From the NCBI GenBank assembly GCA_038136035.1, contig JAYPYV010000005.1:1-64000 (forward strand): a stretch of 64,000 nucleotides of DNA, written 5' to 3'. Both the position numbers and the translations under genes were made by a program. The notes beneath the pieces are model-generated. The model was not told the origin of the DNA, did not search any database, and saw only the letters and a program-made list of their open reading frames with translations. The DNA is from UBA9926 sp023261215. Lineage in GTDB: Bacteria > Pseudomonadota > Gammaproteobacteria > Pseudomonadales > Azotimanducaceae. Below, in pieces: positions 36,754 through 45,867 of this stretch. Each line of letters begins with the position of its first letter. Positions within the stretch are counted from its first letter, which is position 1.

Positions 36754-37170
36754 ATCAGACGAGTGTGATTTAGGCAATTGGGGTTTCGAATCAGATAACG
36801 TCTCAAATTCACCCTCGATCACCCCAGATTCCCCAGTGCCTGGCTGCGAGGTGCTCGCGGCGCCGGGTGCGGCCCACAAGAAGAGTGCGACGCCGGCTAA
36901 ATCGGTCAGTAATCCTGGCAGTAAGAGACATACCCCTGCAAACATCATCAGAAGTTGCTTGGGGGCCAAGCGCAAATCGGCGATGCCTACCCCTTGCACT
37001 TGGCGAGTTGAAGCCAACAGCGACTGGCCCGAACGTCTGATGATCCCGTAGCCAAGGAAACCCGTGATCAAGATTTCCAGCAAAAAAAAGGCGAAGCCAA
37101 AGCTCAGACCCAGCGCGACCAAACCGAGGCATTCGGCAATCAGGACATAATGTATGGGGTTTCGAATCAT
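36736..37170 (-). CDS. fxsA: FxsA-family membrane protein
   Basis: 144 residues with a hydrophobic N-terminal half (about three helices, residues 5-50 and 70-97), the family block LLLPGLLTDLAGVALF, and the acidic tail starting VIEGEFE, typical of FxsA. In E. coli FxsA overproduction relieves exclusion of phage T7 by the F plasmid protein PifA; its normal role is unknown. The gene's 3' end overlaps the acyl-CoA dehydrogenase by 18 bp, so the two converge. Its tail is rich in serine and acidic residues and not conserved. Confidence 0.88.
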   Translation of the reverse strand: MIRNPIHYVLIAECLGLVALGLSFGFAFFLLEILITGFLGYGIIRRSGQSLLASTRQVQGVGIADLRLAPKQLLMMFAGVCLLLPGLLTDLAGVALFLWAAPGAASTSQPGTGESGVIEGEFETLSDSKPQLPKSHSSDSEPQH

Positions 37171-37355
37171 AAGAAGGGTATTCGTCTTTCAGTTCTGGTA
37201 GAGGGACTGGGTTAGTGAGTGATGATTTTGAATGTCGTGGCGTCCGGAATCAAAGGTGAGCATCTGATGAATCAAACTTGGTGATGCTGCAGTATAAAGG
37301 GTTAACTAACCTTGTTCAGGACGCCTCACTAGCGTTAGGCTGAGGCCCCTTAAAC

Positions 37356-37367
37356 AGCAGCGCTGCT
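37356..37367. promoter_or_regulatory. 12-bp perfect palindrome upstream of hydrolase gene
   Basis: AGCAGCGCTGCT lies 33 bp before the ATG at 37401. It has no loop and no T-run, so it could be an operator; a chance palindrome is not excluded. Confidence 0.25.
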
Positions 37368-37400
37368 TCTTTATCGTTCTCCACTGTCAAAGCAATCATC

Positions 37401-38033
37401 ATGGCCTTAATCACTCAAACATTCATGATCCCGACAGACGAGGGTGTACTCGAGGCGAAAAGATGGCTGCCGGAAACGGTTCGAGACCAGAACGCCTTGC
37501 CATGGGCACTGCTCTGCCATCCTCATCCGCTTTACGGTGGGTCAATGGACGACGGTGTCTTGGCGTTCGCCCGAGAGGCGTTTGTCATGAGAGGGTTCGG
37601 TGTGTGCGGCTTCAATCTTCCGGGTGTGGGGCAATCGACCGGTCGATCCGTGGGCGATCTCTCGGAGACGGCCTGTCTTGAGGCCGTTTGTCGTTATTTT
37701 TCGCTGGAAGGACTGACGCTCGAATGGGCCGCAGGTTATTCGTATGGTGGCGCCTTGCTGACGTCCGGACTCGGCCTTTTGCCCAGCGACACCAAAGTGC
37801 TTCTGATCGCACCAGCGATGGGGTTGCTGAACGATGCGCACCTAAATTCAAGTCAAACTCACCGAGTCAGGGGCGCGGTGGTTGGCTCGGCTGATCCTTT
37901 CTCGACCGCAACAGCGATCAGGGCATCCTTTCCAGGCATCGAACTTCAAGCGCTCGAAGGCCTCGATCATTTTTTTTCATCCGGGGGTGACCAGCTCACT
38001 CGCGCACTGGCGGTGATCATCGATGGAACTTAA
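37401..38033 (+). CDS. Small alpha/beta hydrolase (COG2945-like)
   Basis: 210 residues. LLCHPHPLYGGSMDDGVL is the hallmark of this short hydrolase group; the nucleophile is in AAGYSYGGALL (GYSYGG) and the base in LEGLDHFFS. Usual length for the group. Function unknown; probably an esterase or thioesterase. It overlaps the next gene, an enoyl-CoA hydratase, by 11 bp, which suggests a role on CoA-bound acids. Confidence 0.85.
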   Translation: MALITQTFMIPTDEGVLEAKRWLPETVRDQNALPWALLCHPHPLYGGSMDDGVLAFAREAFVMRGFGVCGFNLPGVGQSTGRSVGDLSETACLEAVCRYFSLEGLTLEWAAGYSYGGALLTSGLGLLPSDTKVLLIAPAMGLLNDAHLNSSQTHRVRGAVVGSADPFSTATAIRASFPGIELQALEGLDHFFSSGGDQLTRALAVIIDGT

Positions 38034-38844
38034 AACACTGACGCTGACCTCAGACGAAGGCGTAGGACTGTTGACCCTCAATCGGCCGGAGCGAAATAAC
38101 GCATGGACGGGTCGGATGCACGCAGAGTACCGACACGGGCTAGCTGAGTTGGCCGACGACCCAGCGATTGGTGCCATTGTTGTCACGGGTGCCGGGCGAA
38201 GCTTTTGCGTCGGGGCCGATCGCTCAGCCCTTCAGCACCACGTGAATCAGGGCGGTTATGACCCAGGAACGCCGGAGGAAATGGCTCGGCCAGGGTTTGG
38301 CGTTCGCCCAGAGTTCGATGCGAGTTTTGCTTTTCAGTTTGGCATCAAAAAGCCCATCATTGCGGCGATCAATGGTCCTGCCGCCGGGGTCGGGCTCGCG
38401 ATGGCGATGTTCGCGGATCTTCGATTTGCAGTTCCCGGAGTCAATTGTTCGACCGCACATGGGAAGCTGAATTTTCCTGCGGAGTATGGCCTGTCCTGGA
38501 TTTTGCCACGTACGATCGGCACAACCAGGGCGAGTGATTTGCTGCTCTCCTGTCGGAAATTCAGTACGGATGAAGCGGAGGCCTTCGGCATGGTTAACGC
38601 GTTGTTCTCACCCGATCAATTACTTCCTCGTGTCTTGGAATACGCGAAGGCGATGATTCAAACCAACGCGCCTGGGGCGTTGGCAATGACCAAATATCAA
38701 CTGTATCTGGATTGGCATCGCGATATTGCAGCGAGTGTGCATTTTAGCGAGCAGCAGATCCAGAAGATGAGTCGGACGAAAGATTATAAAGAAGGTGTCG
38801 CGGCCTACCTCGAAGGGCGAGCACCCAAGTGGGAGAACCGTTAA
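38023..38844 (+). CDS. Enoyl-CoA hydratase/isomerase family protein
   Basis: 273 residues with the crotonase core: LTLNRPERNNAWT at 17-29, GAGRSFCVGADRSALQ (first oxyanion-hole strand), KPIIAAINGPAAGVGLAMAM (second oxyanion-hole region) and FPAEYGLSWILPRTIG, in which the glutamate of AEYG is the likely catalytic acid. It adds water across, or shifts, an enoyl-CoA double bond. It overlaps genes on both sides (11 bp before; its TAA shares one base with the next ATG), placing it in an operon with the AAA+/VWA pair. Confidence 0.9.
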   Translation: MELKTLTLTSDEGVGLLTLNRPERNNAWTGRMHAEYRHGLAELADDPAIGAIVVTGAGRSFCVGADRSALQHHVNQGGYDPGTPEEMARPGFGVRPEFDASFAFQFGIKKPIIAAINGPAAGVGLAMAMFADLRFAVPGVNCSTAHGKLNFPAEYGLSWILPRTIGTTRASDLLLSCRKFSTDEAEAFGMVNALFSPDQLLPRVLEYAKAMIQTNAPGALAMTKYQLYLDWHRDIAASVHFSEQQIQKMSRTKDYKEGVAAYLEGRAPKWENR

Positions 38845-39695
38845 TGCTTGATCAAGTAACGCAGTCATCGAAGTTACTTACAGCGCCTTTTTACTTGCCA
38901 GTCGCTGATGAGATCGATGTCTTTAAGGCCGCTTATGAGCAGCGTCTCCCCGTCTTACTCAAGGGGCCGACCGGTTGCGGTAAGACGCGTTTTGTCGAGC
39001 ATGTTGTACATGCCATTTATCGAGGAGAGGAGGCGCCCGATACGCGCAAAGCGCTCGAGTATCCGCTCCGAACAGTGGCGTGTCACGAAGACCTGTCAGC
39101 TACGGATCTGGTTGGTCGATTCTTGCTCCAAGGTGATGAGACGGTGTGGCAGGATGGGCCGCTTTTGGCCGCCGTTCAGGAAGGCGGGATCTGTTATCTC
39201 GACGAGATCGTGGAAGCAAGAAAGGATTCCACTGTGCTGATCCACTCGCTGACCGACCACCGTCGTATTCTGCCTGTCGAAAAGAAAGGCGAAATCCTCG
39301 ACGCCCACCCCGATTTTTTGCTGGTGATTTCCTATAACCCGGGTTACCAAAATTTACTCAAGGATTTGAAGACCAGTACCCGCCAGCGTTTTGTTGCCAT
39401 TGAATTTGACTATCCGTGTCTTGAGGATGAGGCCGCGATCATCGCCCACGAAAGTGGTGTCAGTGAGGAACTGGCAGAGCAACTAGCGCACCTCGGCCAA
39501 AAGATTAGACAGCTCTCAGATCATGGGTTTGACGAGGGCGTGAGCACGAGATTGCTGATCTATGCGGGCCAGATGATGGCTGGTGGCCTTGCGCCAAGAC
39601 GCGCCTGTGATGTCGGTGTGACATTGGCAGTATCAGACGACCCGGACGTTCAGGCCGCTCTGCGACAGGTGGTCGAGGCAATTTTTCCAACATGA
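38844..39695 (+). CDS. MoxR-type AAA+ ATPase, CbbQ/NorQ family
   Basis: 283 residues from ATG 38844, which shares its A with the preceding stop. Walker A GPTGCGKT at 41-48, Walker B GGICYLDEI with D120 and E121, and KTSTRQRFVAIEFDYP for the arginine/sensor region. CbbQ/NorQ ATPases form hexamers that work with a VWA partner to remodel and activate metalloenzymes (Rubisco, nitric oxide reductase). The partner gene follows 16 bp later. No Rubisco or NO reductase gene is in the window, so the client is unknown. Confidence 0.9.
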   Translation: MLDQVTQSSKLLTAPFYLPVADEIDVFKAAYEQRLPVLLKGPTGCGKTRFVEHVVHAIYRGEEAPDTRKALEYPLRTVACHEDLSATDLVGRFLLQGDETVWQDGPLLAAVQEGGICYLDEIVEARKDSTVLIHSLTDHRRILPVEKKGEILDAHPDFLLVISYNPGYQNLLKDLKTSTRQRFVAIEFDYPCLEDEAAIIAHESGVSEELAEQLAHLGQKIRQLSDHGFDEGVSTRLLIYAGQMMAGGLAPRRACDVGVTLAVSDDPDVQAALRQVVEAIFPT

Positions 39696-39711
39696 GCAAG
39701 ACCACGGAACC

Positions 39712-42615
39712 ATGAGTCATGGTTTAAGCGAGCGGCTGCTCAAACAGAATGAAGGAACTGGAAAAGCTTACCTTGCGCTGGTCCATCAGCTGAATCTTGC
39801 AGAGCGAGATCGTGAACGCTTGGATGACGTGCTGACGTTATTGATCGATTCAGGTTGGCATGGCTGGGAAGCCGCCTCAGCCTTGATTAAGGCGGTCGGT
39901 GACCTTCGAGATCGTTTCGCGTTTGAGCAATTGATGGGCTGGGGTGAAGCTTCAGCTCGGCTGGCCGCAGTGAGTTTCGAGCCAGCGAGAACGTTTTGGC
40001 AATTCGTTGCGTCGTCGTCACCCGAGCTTGCGGTCTTGCGAGTGGAGTCGGTGCTCAAGCTATCGCTTGCAGTTCAGTCGGCGTTCAACTACGCCTCCCA
40101 ATTGCTGGTCCGGGTATTGACCGTTGCCGGCAGCAGGGCAAGGTTAGACTCAGCCGAGACCTTCTCAGCATGGATGCGGTTGATGCTGCTCGTTGTAGAG
40201 AACGATCGTCCGCTACTTGAAAAACTTCTGAGCAGTGAAACGCCGAACCGGCTTTGGGAACTGATTGATGGCCTTGAGCCAAGCGCTGAACAGGCAAGAC
40301 TCGAGCTCCTGAATTGGATGCTCGTTGAGCCGGGCGTGGCAGCAAGGCTGGATGAGGGCTGGTTTACGTGCTTGCACCATCTGCTGACGCTGGGGGGATC
40401 ACTCGCGGGCGTGCTCCAAGGGATGGTGAATCTGCCGGATGATGCAAATCAACTGACGGTGATTAAGTCGATGCTTCTTCAAGCACAAACACTTGACGAG
40501 GCTGAGCTGGTGTTGCGCCACGCATCTAGACTGCCGCTGCTCGATGAGGCCCTTTGTCTTGCATGGCTCGATCATGGGCATCGCGTCAGCCAAAGTCACC
40601 CGGAGCGATCTCAGGCCTTTTTTAGTGTGGAGTCTGCCGAATCGATCGATTTGCTCGAATCCTTGCAGGGGTTAGTGCGTCTTGAGGCAGAACGGCGCGT
40701 TTTTTCCCTATTTGCTGAAGCGATGTCGGGCGAAACGTGGGTTCTCAAAGGGTCCGGCCAGCAACTCAGTTTGCGGGGGCAGGGATCGAACCCAACGGTC
40801 CATGAGGAAGATTTTGACCCTCGTTCGATTGCGTTGCCGGATTGGATCGCACTTGCGAGCAGTCGCAAAGTGAATGTTCGAGTTTACTGTCACCGTATTC
40901 TTCAGCGAATCGGATGGCTGATCTTTGGCTACGAGGCGGCAATGCCAGAGATTGAGCACATTATCCGGCGCTACCCGGATCCACAATTGGCGCTGGATCT
41001 ACTGTCGCTCATTGAGGGGCATCGAATCGATTGGTGTTGGCAGCACCAGTACGCCGGCATCAGGCGCTGGCTGCCGAATACGCTTCTCACAGTGGCTGGC
41101 GCTAACGAATCCGAAAACTCAGAGCCGCTAACCGCGTTAGGCGCAGCCTTGCTCATTGCAAATCATGAGTTTGAGGCAGTTGAGAGCCTTCCGATTATGA
41201 AGACTGAAGCATTTGAGGCCGCCGCGAACCACCTGTTGCCCCTGTCTCGCAAAGGCACCCATTGGCAGGATTCTGTTCACGTGCTTGAGAAACTCTACCT
41301 CGAAGTCGAGCAATACCGGGGCGTTGGACTGGCCGATTGGCTTGAAGGTCTACCGCGGTCACGGCTACCAGCTGACGAGTTGGGTGCCATGGTGCCTTTG
41401 TTCGACGAGGAAATTCCTGAGGAAGTGACCGCGGGCGATCATGGCGTGGAAATGGGGTTGCCTATCGATGCGAGCGAGCTCGATATTGAGTCGATGAATG
41501 AGCGAGATCTTCCGATCGGTGAGGGTCAGTTTATGACCGAGCTCGAAGAGACCCCAGAGATCCAAGAGAAGAACCGAGAGGCTTCCGATACTCAAGAGGG
41601 TCAACTGGGCAAAACGCGGCCTAGAAAGGCGCACCGCATCGTCGAGCAGTATTACGACGAGTGGGATTACACCATCACGGATTATCGCCGCCGCTGGTGT
41701 CGACTCGTGGAAATTCTCGATCCCGAGGAGGATCTCGCTTATTACGAGACCTCGGTGCGAGACCACGCGCATTTGCAAAAGAAAGTGCGCGCTCAATTAA
41801 GCCGACTCAAGCCAGAACTGCTCGTTAAACAGCGAGGCATGGTCGATGGTGAGTGGTTAGATTTAGAGCGAGCCATTGATGCCGTCATTGACCGGAAAAT
41901 GGGTAAGACCCCCACCGAGCAACTCTACATCCAATCGCAGAGACGCGGCCGGGATGTAGCGACATTGTTTCTCTTAGACATGAGTGCGTCGACTGATGAC
42001 AGGATAGAGGCACCCGCGCAAGGTGAGGCGCCTGTTTATCATGACTTTGATTGGGACGACGATTATGTGTTCGTAGAGCCAACCGGTGATCGAATCATCG
42101 ACCTCGAAAAACACGCGGTGATTCAGATGTGCGAAGCGCTGGAATCGCTCGGGGATCTCTATGGTGTTGCAGGGTTCAGTGGTTACGGCCGGGATCAAGT
42201 GGAGTACTTTCAGTGCAAGGGCTTCTCGGAACCGCTTGATGCCCAGAGTCGTGCCCGTATAGGGGGAATTAAGGCCTGCCGAAGCACAAGAATGGGGCCC
42301 GCGATTCGCCATGCGGCGCAAAAGCTTCAACAAACAGAATCTAGGATCAAAGCGTTGATCATGATCAGCGATGGCTATCCGCAGGATCACGACTACGGTC
42401 ATGATCGCAACGATAAAGACTATGGCATTCACGACACAACGAAGGCGTTAATGGAAGCGAAGAAACTGGGCGTCCAGACGTTTTGTTTGACCGTCGATCC
42501 TTCGGGGCACGATTATTTGCGCCGTATGTGCCCCGACAAGCAATATATGGTCATCCAGGATGTCACGCAGCTGCCGCAGGAGTTGTCCAAGGTTTATCGC
42601 AGCCTGACGGGCTAG
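39712..42615 (+). CDS. VWA-domain protein, CbbO/NorD family
   Basis: 967 residues. A long helical N-terminal part (residues 1-600, rich in L, A, E) is followed by an acidic linker (about 560-640) and a C-terminal von Willebrand A domain with the metal-binding motif LFLLDMSAST near 755, GFSGYGRDQVEYFQCKGF and LIMISDGYPQDHDYG. This is the CbbO/NorD layout: the VWA part recruits the client to the AAA+ ring. It is longer than most NorD proteins, the extra length being the helical N-terminus. It is coupled to cbbQ-like and enoyl-CoA hydratase genes. Confidence 0.88.
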   Translation: MSHGLSERLLKQNEGTGKAYLALVHQLNLAERDRERLDDVLTLLIDSGWHGWEAASALIKAVGDLRDRFAFEQLMGWGEASARLAAVSFEPARTFWQFVASSSPELAVLRVESVLKLSLAVQSAFNYASQLLVRVLTVAGSRARLDSAETFSAWMRLMLLVVENDRPLLEKLLSSETPNRLWELIDGLEPSAEQARLELLNWMLVEPGVAARLDEGWFTCLHHLLTLGGSLAGVLQGMVNLPDDANQLTVIKSMLLQAQTLDEAELVLRHASRLPLLDEALCLAWLDHGHRVSQSHPERSQAFFSVESAESIDLLESLQGLVRLEAERRVFSLFAEAMSGETWVLKGSGQQLSLRGQGSNPTVHEEDFDPRSIALPDWIALASSRKVNVRVYCHRILQRIGWLIFGYEAAMPEIEHIIRRYPDPQLALDLLSLIEGHRIDWCWQHQYAGIRRWLPNTLLTVAGANESENSEPLTALGAALLIANHEFEAVESLPIMKTEAFEAAANHLLPLSRKGTHWQDSVHVLEKLYLEVEQYRGVGLADWLEGLPRSRLPADELGAMVPLFDEEIPEEVTAGDHGVEMGLPIDASELDIESMNERDLPIGEGQFMTELEETPEIQEKNREASDTQEGQLGKTRPRKAHRIVEQYYDEWDYTITDYRRRWCRLVEILDPEEDLAYYETSVRDHAHLQKKVRAQLSRLKPELLVKQRGMVDGEWLDLERAIDAVIDRKMGKTPTEQLYIQSQRRGRDVATLFLLDMSASTDDRIEAPAQGEAPVYHDFDWDDDYVFVEPTGDRIIDLEKHAVIQMCEALESLGDLYGVAGFSGYGRDQVEYFQCKGFSEPLDAQSRARIGGIKACRSTRMGPAIRHAAQKLQQTESRIKALIMISDGYPQDHDYGHDRNDKDYGIHDTTKALMEAKKLGVQTFCLTVDPSGHDYLRRMCPDKQYMVIQDVTQLPQELSKVYRSLTG

Positions 42616-42699
42616 CGTTCCACGGTGATCCGGCGAAACCAAGACGCTTGAAGTCGGCAGCCAAAGGACAAAAACCCGATCATGAGGAAGCATGAAGAT

Positions 42700-43122
42700 A
42701 TGACCTTAACACCCTTTCATCTCGCGATTCCCGTCCATAATTTGGAGCTTGCGGCCGCCTTTTACGAGGGCCTGCTCGGTTGTAGTCGGGGTCGGGAGGC
42801 TTCGGAGTGGATCGACTTTAATCTCTACGGACACCAGCTGGTCTGTCATGAGGTGCCCAGCTACACCGCTGATCGCGCTAGCCAGCCGGTCGATGGTCAG
42901 GGGGTCCCTGTGCCTCATTTTGGCGTTGTGCTCGAACTGCCCGACTGGAGAGCGCTTCGAGATAGGCTGGTGTCCGCATCCATTGAATTCATAATCGAGC
43001 CTTATATTCGTTTCGAAGGGGAGGTTGGAGAACAAGCCACCATGTTTTTTCTGGATCCCTCAGGCAATGCGATTGAATTTAAGTCTTTTGGCAATATTGG
43101 AGAGGACCTGTTCAAGCGTTGA
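42700..43122 (+). CDS. VOC-family dioxygenase-like protein (COG3565 type)
   Basis: 140 residues; ATG 42700 follows AGGAAG by nine bases. Probable metal ligands are H7 in FHLAIPVHNLE, the histidine in VPHFGVVLE and the glutamate in NAIEFKSF, the usual H-H-E set of this metalloenzyme fold. DFNLYGHQLVCHEVP is typical of the COG3565 group, called predicted extradiol dioxygenases, though function is untested. It is the last gene of the hydrolase/hydratase/CbbQ/CbbO run, 84 bp after the VWA gene. Confidence 0.85.
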   Translation: MTLTPFHLAIPVHNLELAAAFYEGLLGCSRGREASEWIDFNLYGHQLVCHEVPSYTADRASQPVDGQGVPVPHFGVVLELPDWRALRDRLVSASIEFIIEPYIRFEGEVGEQATMFFLDPSGNAIEFKSFGNIGEDLFKR

Positions 43123-43493
43123 GCTTGATGCCCAAGCGTCTCCTTTCAAGCGTCTTCCTAAGGGGCGGCCACCGTCTTCAAGGTACTATAGCGAAGAAGG
43201 GCAGGGGCTTTTGTTGGCTCTAGATCAAAATGCCTGGATACGCGGAGAGCGACAAGGGTCGCCTCGACCAAGACAGGGCTCTGCTTGCGGTGACACCCTT
43301 TGCGTTGCGCCGTTGTCAGTCTTTAGGCATGCTCAAAGCCATTCAACCAACCGATCAAATAATACGCAAATAACCCAGTGCCTTAAGCACGCAGATCCGT
43401 GCCGTAAGAATGCCAGCACAGAGACCTCAGGCTCACCTCGGGAATCACCAAGGTGATCGAACGCGCATTCGATGAGCGAGATCAATAGGAACG
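43123..43493. other. Intergenic region without a recognisable gene
   Basis: About 371 bp. A frame of 143 codons crosses it in another phase from inside the VOC gene, but it is serine- and arginine-rich without family resemblance. No terminator with a T-run was found. Confidence 0.45.
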
Positions 43494-44705
43494 ATGAATC
43501 ACAAGTCAGGATACTTCTATCTCGCCGGTGTGCTCAGTTTTGTTGCGCCGACGGGCATCCAAACGGTGCTGTTTCCTTGGCTGCTGGTTGTGGTGTTGCA
43601 CGAGAGTCCAGAGCGGCTCGGGCTCGCTCAGATGAGTTTACAGGCGCCCATCATGTTGCTGATTATCGCGGGGGGTATCCTGGCCGACCGCGTCAATCGG
43701 GCCCATATCATTGCTGCGTGTCATCTCTTGGCGGCCATTCCCCCATTGATGTTGTCCATGGCGATCGCTCGGGGAGAACTCACCTACACCCATCTGATTT
43801 TCTACGCATTAGCCATCGGCGTCGTAACGGCATTTGTTCAACCCGCAAGGGACGGCATGCTGAGCGAGTTAGCGGGCGATGGGCTGCAACGGGCGGTGAC
43901 CTTGGTCATGGGGCTCAGTTTTGGTGGTCAGATGATCGGATTTATTGCCGGTGGGACGGCTGAGACCAGCGGGCCGGAACTGTTGCTCTATTTGCAGGCT
44001 TTGATCATGGTGATCGGCGCCGCCTTTGTTTATCCCTTGGCATCGCAAGGACGACCCGCGCAAACCAAGTCCAACCCGACAAGCGTACCCAGTTCAATCT
44101 GGGTTGGTTTTGATTTAGTGAAAGGCTCGCCATTAATGCGTCCCGTTATTTTGTTCGTTTTTCTCATGAGCTTTATGTACGGCGGGGCTTATGCAGTCCT
44201 GGTGCCGCTGATGGCTCGAGATGCATTTGCGGGAGGTGCATCGGAAATGGCGCAGTGTTTTATCGCGTTCGTGTTTGGGACAATCGTGATGACTGCGGTG
44301 CTGATGTCTCGAAAAGAAATCAAACACCCCATGAATGCCATGCTTCACGGGCTGGTGGTCGGAGGCATTTGTCTGATCGCAGGCTCACTTGCCACAGAAT
44401 TTATCTGGTTTCTGGTGACCGTTTTCATTTGGGGTATGTGCGGCACCATCCCTATGAGTATGAGCCGAAGTATGATTCAGAGCGCCGCGCCCCAGCAATA
44501 TCGTGCCAGGGTCCTGGCGGTCTATTCGTTAGCCAATTTGGGCGGTATGCCCTTGGGCGCTGCGTGTTGGGGATTATTTGCCAATGTTTGGGGCCCTCGA
44601 ATCGCCCTGTGGGTCGTCGCAGGCAGTATGGCATCGATCGTTCTTGCCTACCGGTGGCACCGAGCAAAACGGGGTCTTCCTCATCCAAACCCATCGGGTG
44701 GTTAG
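43494..44705 (+). CDS. MFS transporter (EntS/MFS_3-like)
   Basis: 403 residues, twelve helices. Loop 2-3 reads GGILADRVNRAHIIA and the block QPARDGMLSELAGDGLQRAV is typical of the MFS_3 exporter group. It shares these and WGMCGTIPMSMSRSMIQ with the MFS gene at 23965, indicating an old duplication within this genome. No siderophore or drug genes are adjacent; the substrate is unknown. Confidence 0.87.
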   Translation: MNHKSGYFYLAGVLSFVAPTGIQTVLFPWLLVVVLHESPERLGLAQMSLQAPIMLLIIAGGILADRVNRAHIIAACHLLAAIPPLMLSMAIARGELTYTHLIFYALAIGVVTAFVQPARDGMLSELAGDGLQRAVTLVMGLSFGGQMIGFIAGGTAETSGPELLLYLQALIMVIGAAFVYPLASQGRPAQTKSNPTSVPSSIWVGFDLVKGSPLMRPVILFVFLMSFMYGGAYAVLVPLMARDAFAGGASEMAQCFIAFVFGTIVMTAVLMSRKEIKHPMNAMLHGLVVGGICLIAGSLATEFIWFLVTVFIWGMCGTIPMSMSRSMIQSAAPQQYRARVLAVYSLANLGGMPLGAACWGLFANVWGPRIALWVVAGSMASIVLAYRWHRAKRGLPHPNPSGG

Positions 44706-44840
44706 CGTAAAGTCGCTACCTTCCAGGGAAGCCAGGGTCCGCGCTTGATCTCACGCATCGATCCTGGAATCCTGCGGAGGCATCGGTCAGCTAAGCTTGC
44801 GGATTTGGCTCAGGTCATGCGATTGAAGGCGAGTACCGGA

Positions 44841-44869
44841 TGGCTTGAGTCCGTTTTGCACTCAAGCCA
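44841..44869 (+). promoter_or_regulatory. 10-bp-stem hairpin upstream of hydrolase-pdxA pair
   Basis: TGGCTTGAGT and ACTCAAGCCA form a perfect 10-bp stem with a 9-base loop. No T-run follows on either strand, so it is probably an operator or a leader hairpin rather than a terminator. It lies 111 bp before the hydrolase start. Confidence 0.45.
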
Positions 44870-44979
44870 AAGGGCGAGATAACGCATGCTGGAAACTGCC
44901 GACGGTGAGGATCGCAGTTGATCGATGCACACCTAATAAGAACCGCAGCCCAGGCTGCACAGAGCGGGGAGACCTTGGA

Positions 44980-45867
44980 ATGACACAGCGGCAGCCGATT
45001 GAACACTATGGCCAGTTTAATGGCGTTGAGCTTTGTTGGTTCGAGTGGGGCGAGCGCGAAGTCGGCTGTCAAACCTTGTTCTTGGCTCATGCGACCGGGT
45101 TTCATGCGCGTTGTTGGGATCAAGTGCTCAATCAAATCGAGGGGCACGCCATCGCTGTGGATTTAAGGGGGCATGGTCGAAGCGCGAGTCAAGGGCCCTA
45201 CGACTGGACAACATTTGCTGAGGATTTGGCCGCCTTTGCCGAAGAAATCGTCGGGCCTGAAGCGCTTGCGATTGGGCATTCGATGGGTGGGCATGCCATC
45301 ACCGAGGTGGCCTTAAACCGCCCGGGCTTCTTTGATCAACTGTTGTTGCTTGACCCAGTGATTTTGTCCCCCACGATCTACGACGAAGGTAAGCATGAGC
45401 ACTCCAAATTCCTAAATGAGTCGGGAGAGCACCCGGTGTCTCGCCGACGAAATTATTTCGAATCCGTTGATCAAATGATCGAGAACTTTCAGTCGAAGGG
45501 GTCTTACGGTGTTTGGCTGCCTGAAGTGCTGAGAGATTATTGCCAATGGGGGTCCGTGCCTGCTGAGGACGGTCTGGGTGTCTCGCTCGCATGCCACCCT
45601 CAAACCGAGGCTGCAATCTACATGGGCAGCGCTCAATCGAGGTTACTCGAGCGCCTGAATGAGCTGACTTTGCCGATTACCGTGGTTCGAGCCAAACAGC
45701 GCATCGGTGAGCGGGAGACCTTGGACTTCAGTGCATCGCCCACCTGGCCCGAACTCGCAGACCGATTACCCCAGGGGACTGATCGATATCACCCAGAGTT
45801 GACCCATTTCATTCCAATGCAAGCACCAGACTTGGTCGCTCAATTGATTCGAGATTTGAGACGATGA
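44980..45867 (+). CDS. Alpha/beta hydrolase
   Basis: 295 residues from ATG 44980; an open frame upstream to 44845 lacks family features. Oxyanion region LAHATGFHARCW, nucleophile GHSMGGHAI, and a C-terminal histidine in PELTHFIPMQAPD. The fold is that of esterases, epoxide hydrolases and haloperoxidase-like enzymes. GGGGAGA upstream supports the start. Its last four bases overlap the pdxA-family start, so the two are co-translated. Confidence 0.83.
   Translation: MTQRQPIEHYGQFNGVELCWFEWGEREVGCQTLFLAHATGFHARCWDQVLNQIEGHAIAVDLRGHGRSASQGPYDWTTFAEDLAAFAEEIVGPEALAIGHSMGGHAITEVALNRPGFFDQLLLLDPVILSPTIYDEGKHEHSKFLNESGEHPVSRRRNYFESVDQMIENFQSKGSYGVWLPEVLRDYCQWGSVPAEDGLGVSLACHPQTEAAIYMGSAQSRLLERLNELTLPITVVRAKQRIGERETLDFSASPTWPELADRLPQGTDRYHPELTHFIPMQAPDLVAQLIRDLRR

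Noticed and set aside
43025..43456. Plus-strand open frame of 143 codons after the VOC gene
   Set aside because: Overlaps the VOC gene in another phase; low-complexity composition and no ribosome binding site.
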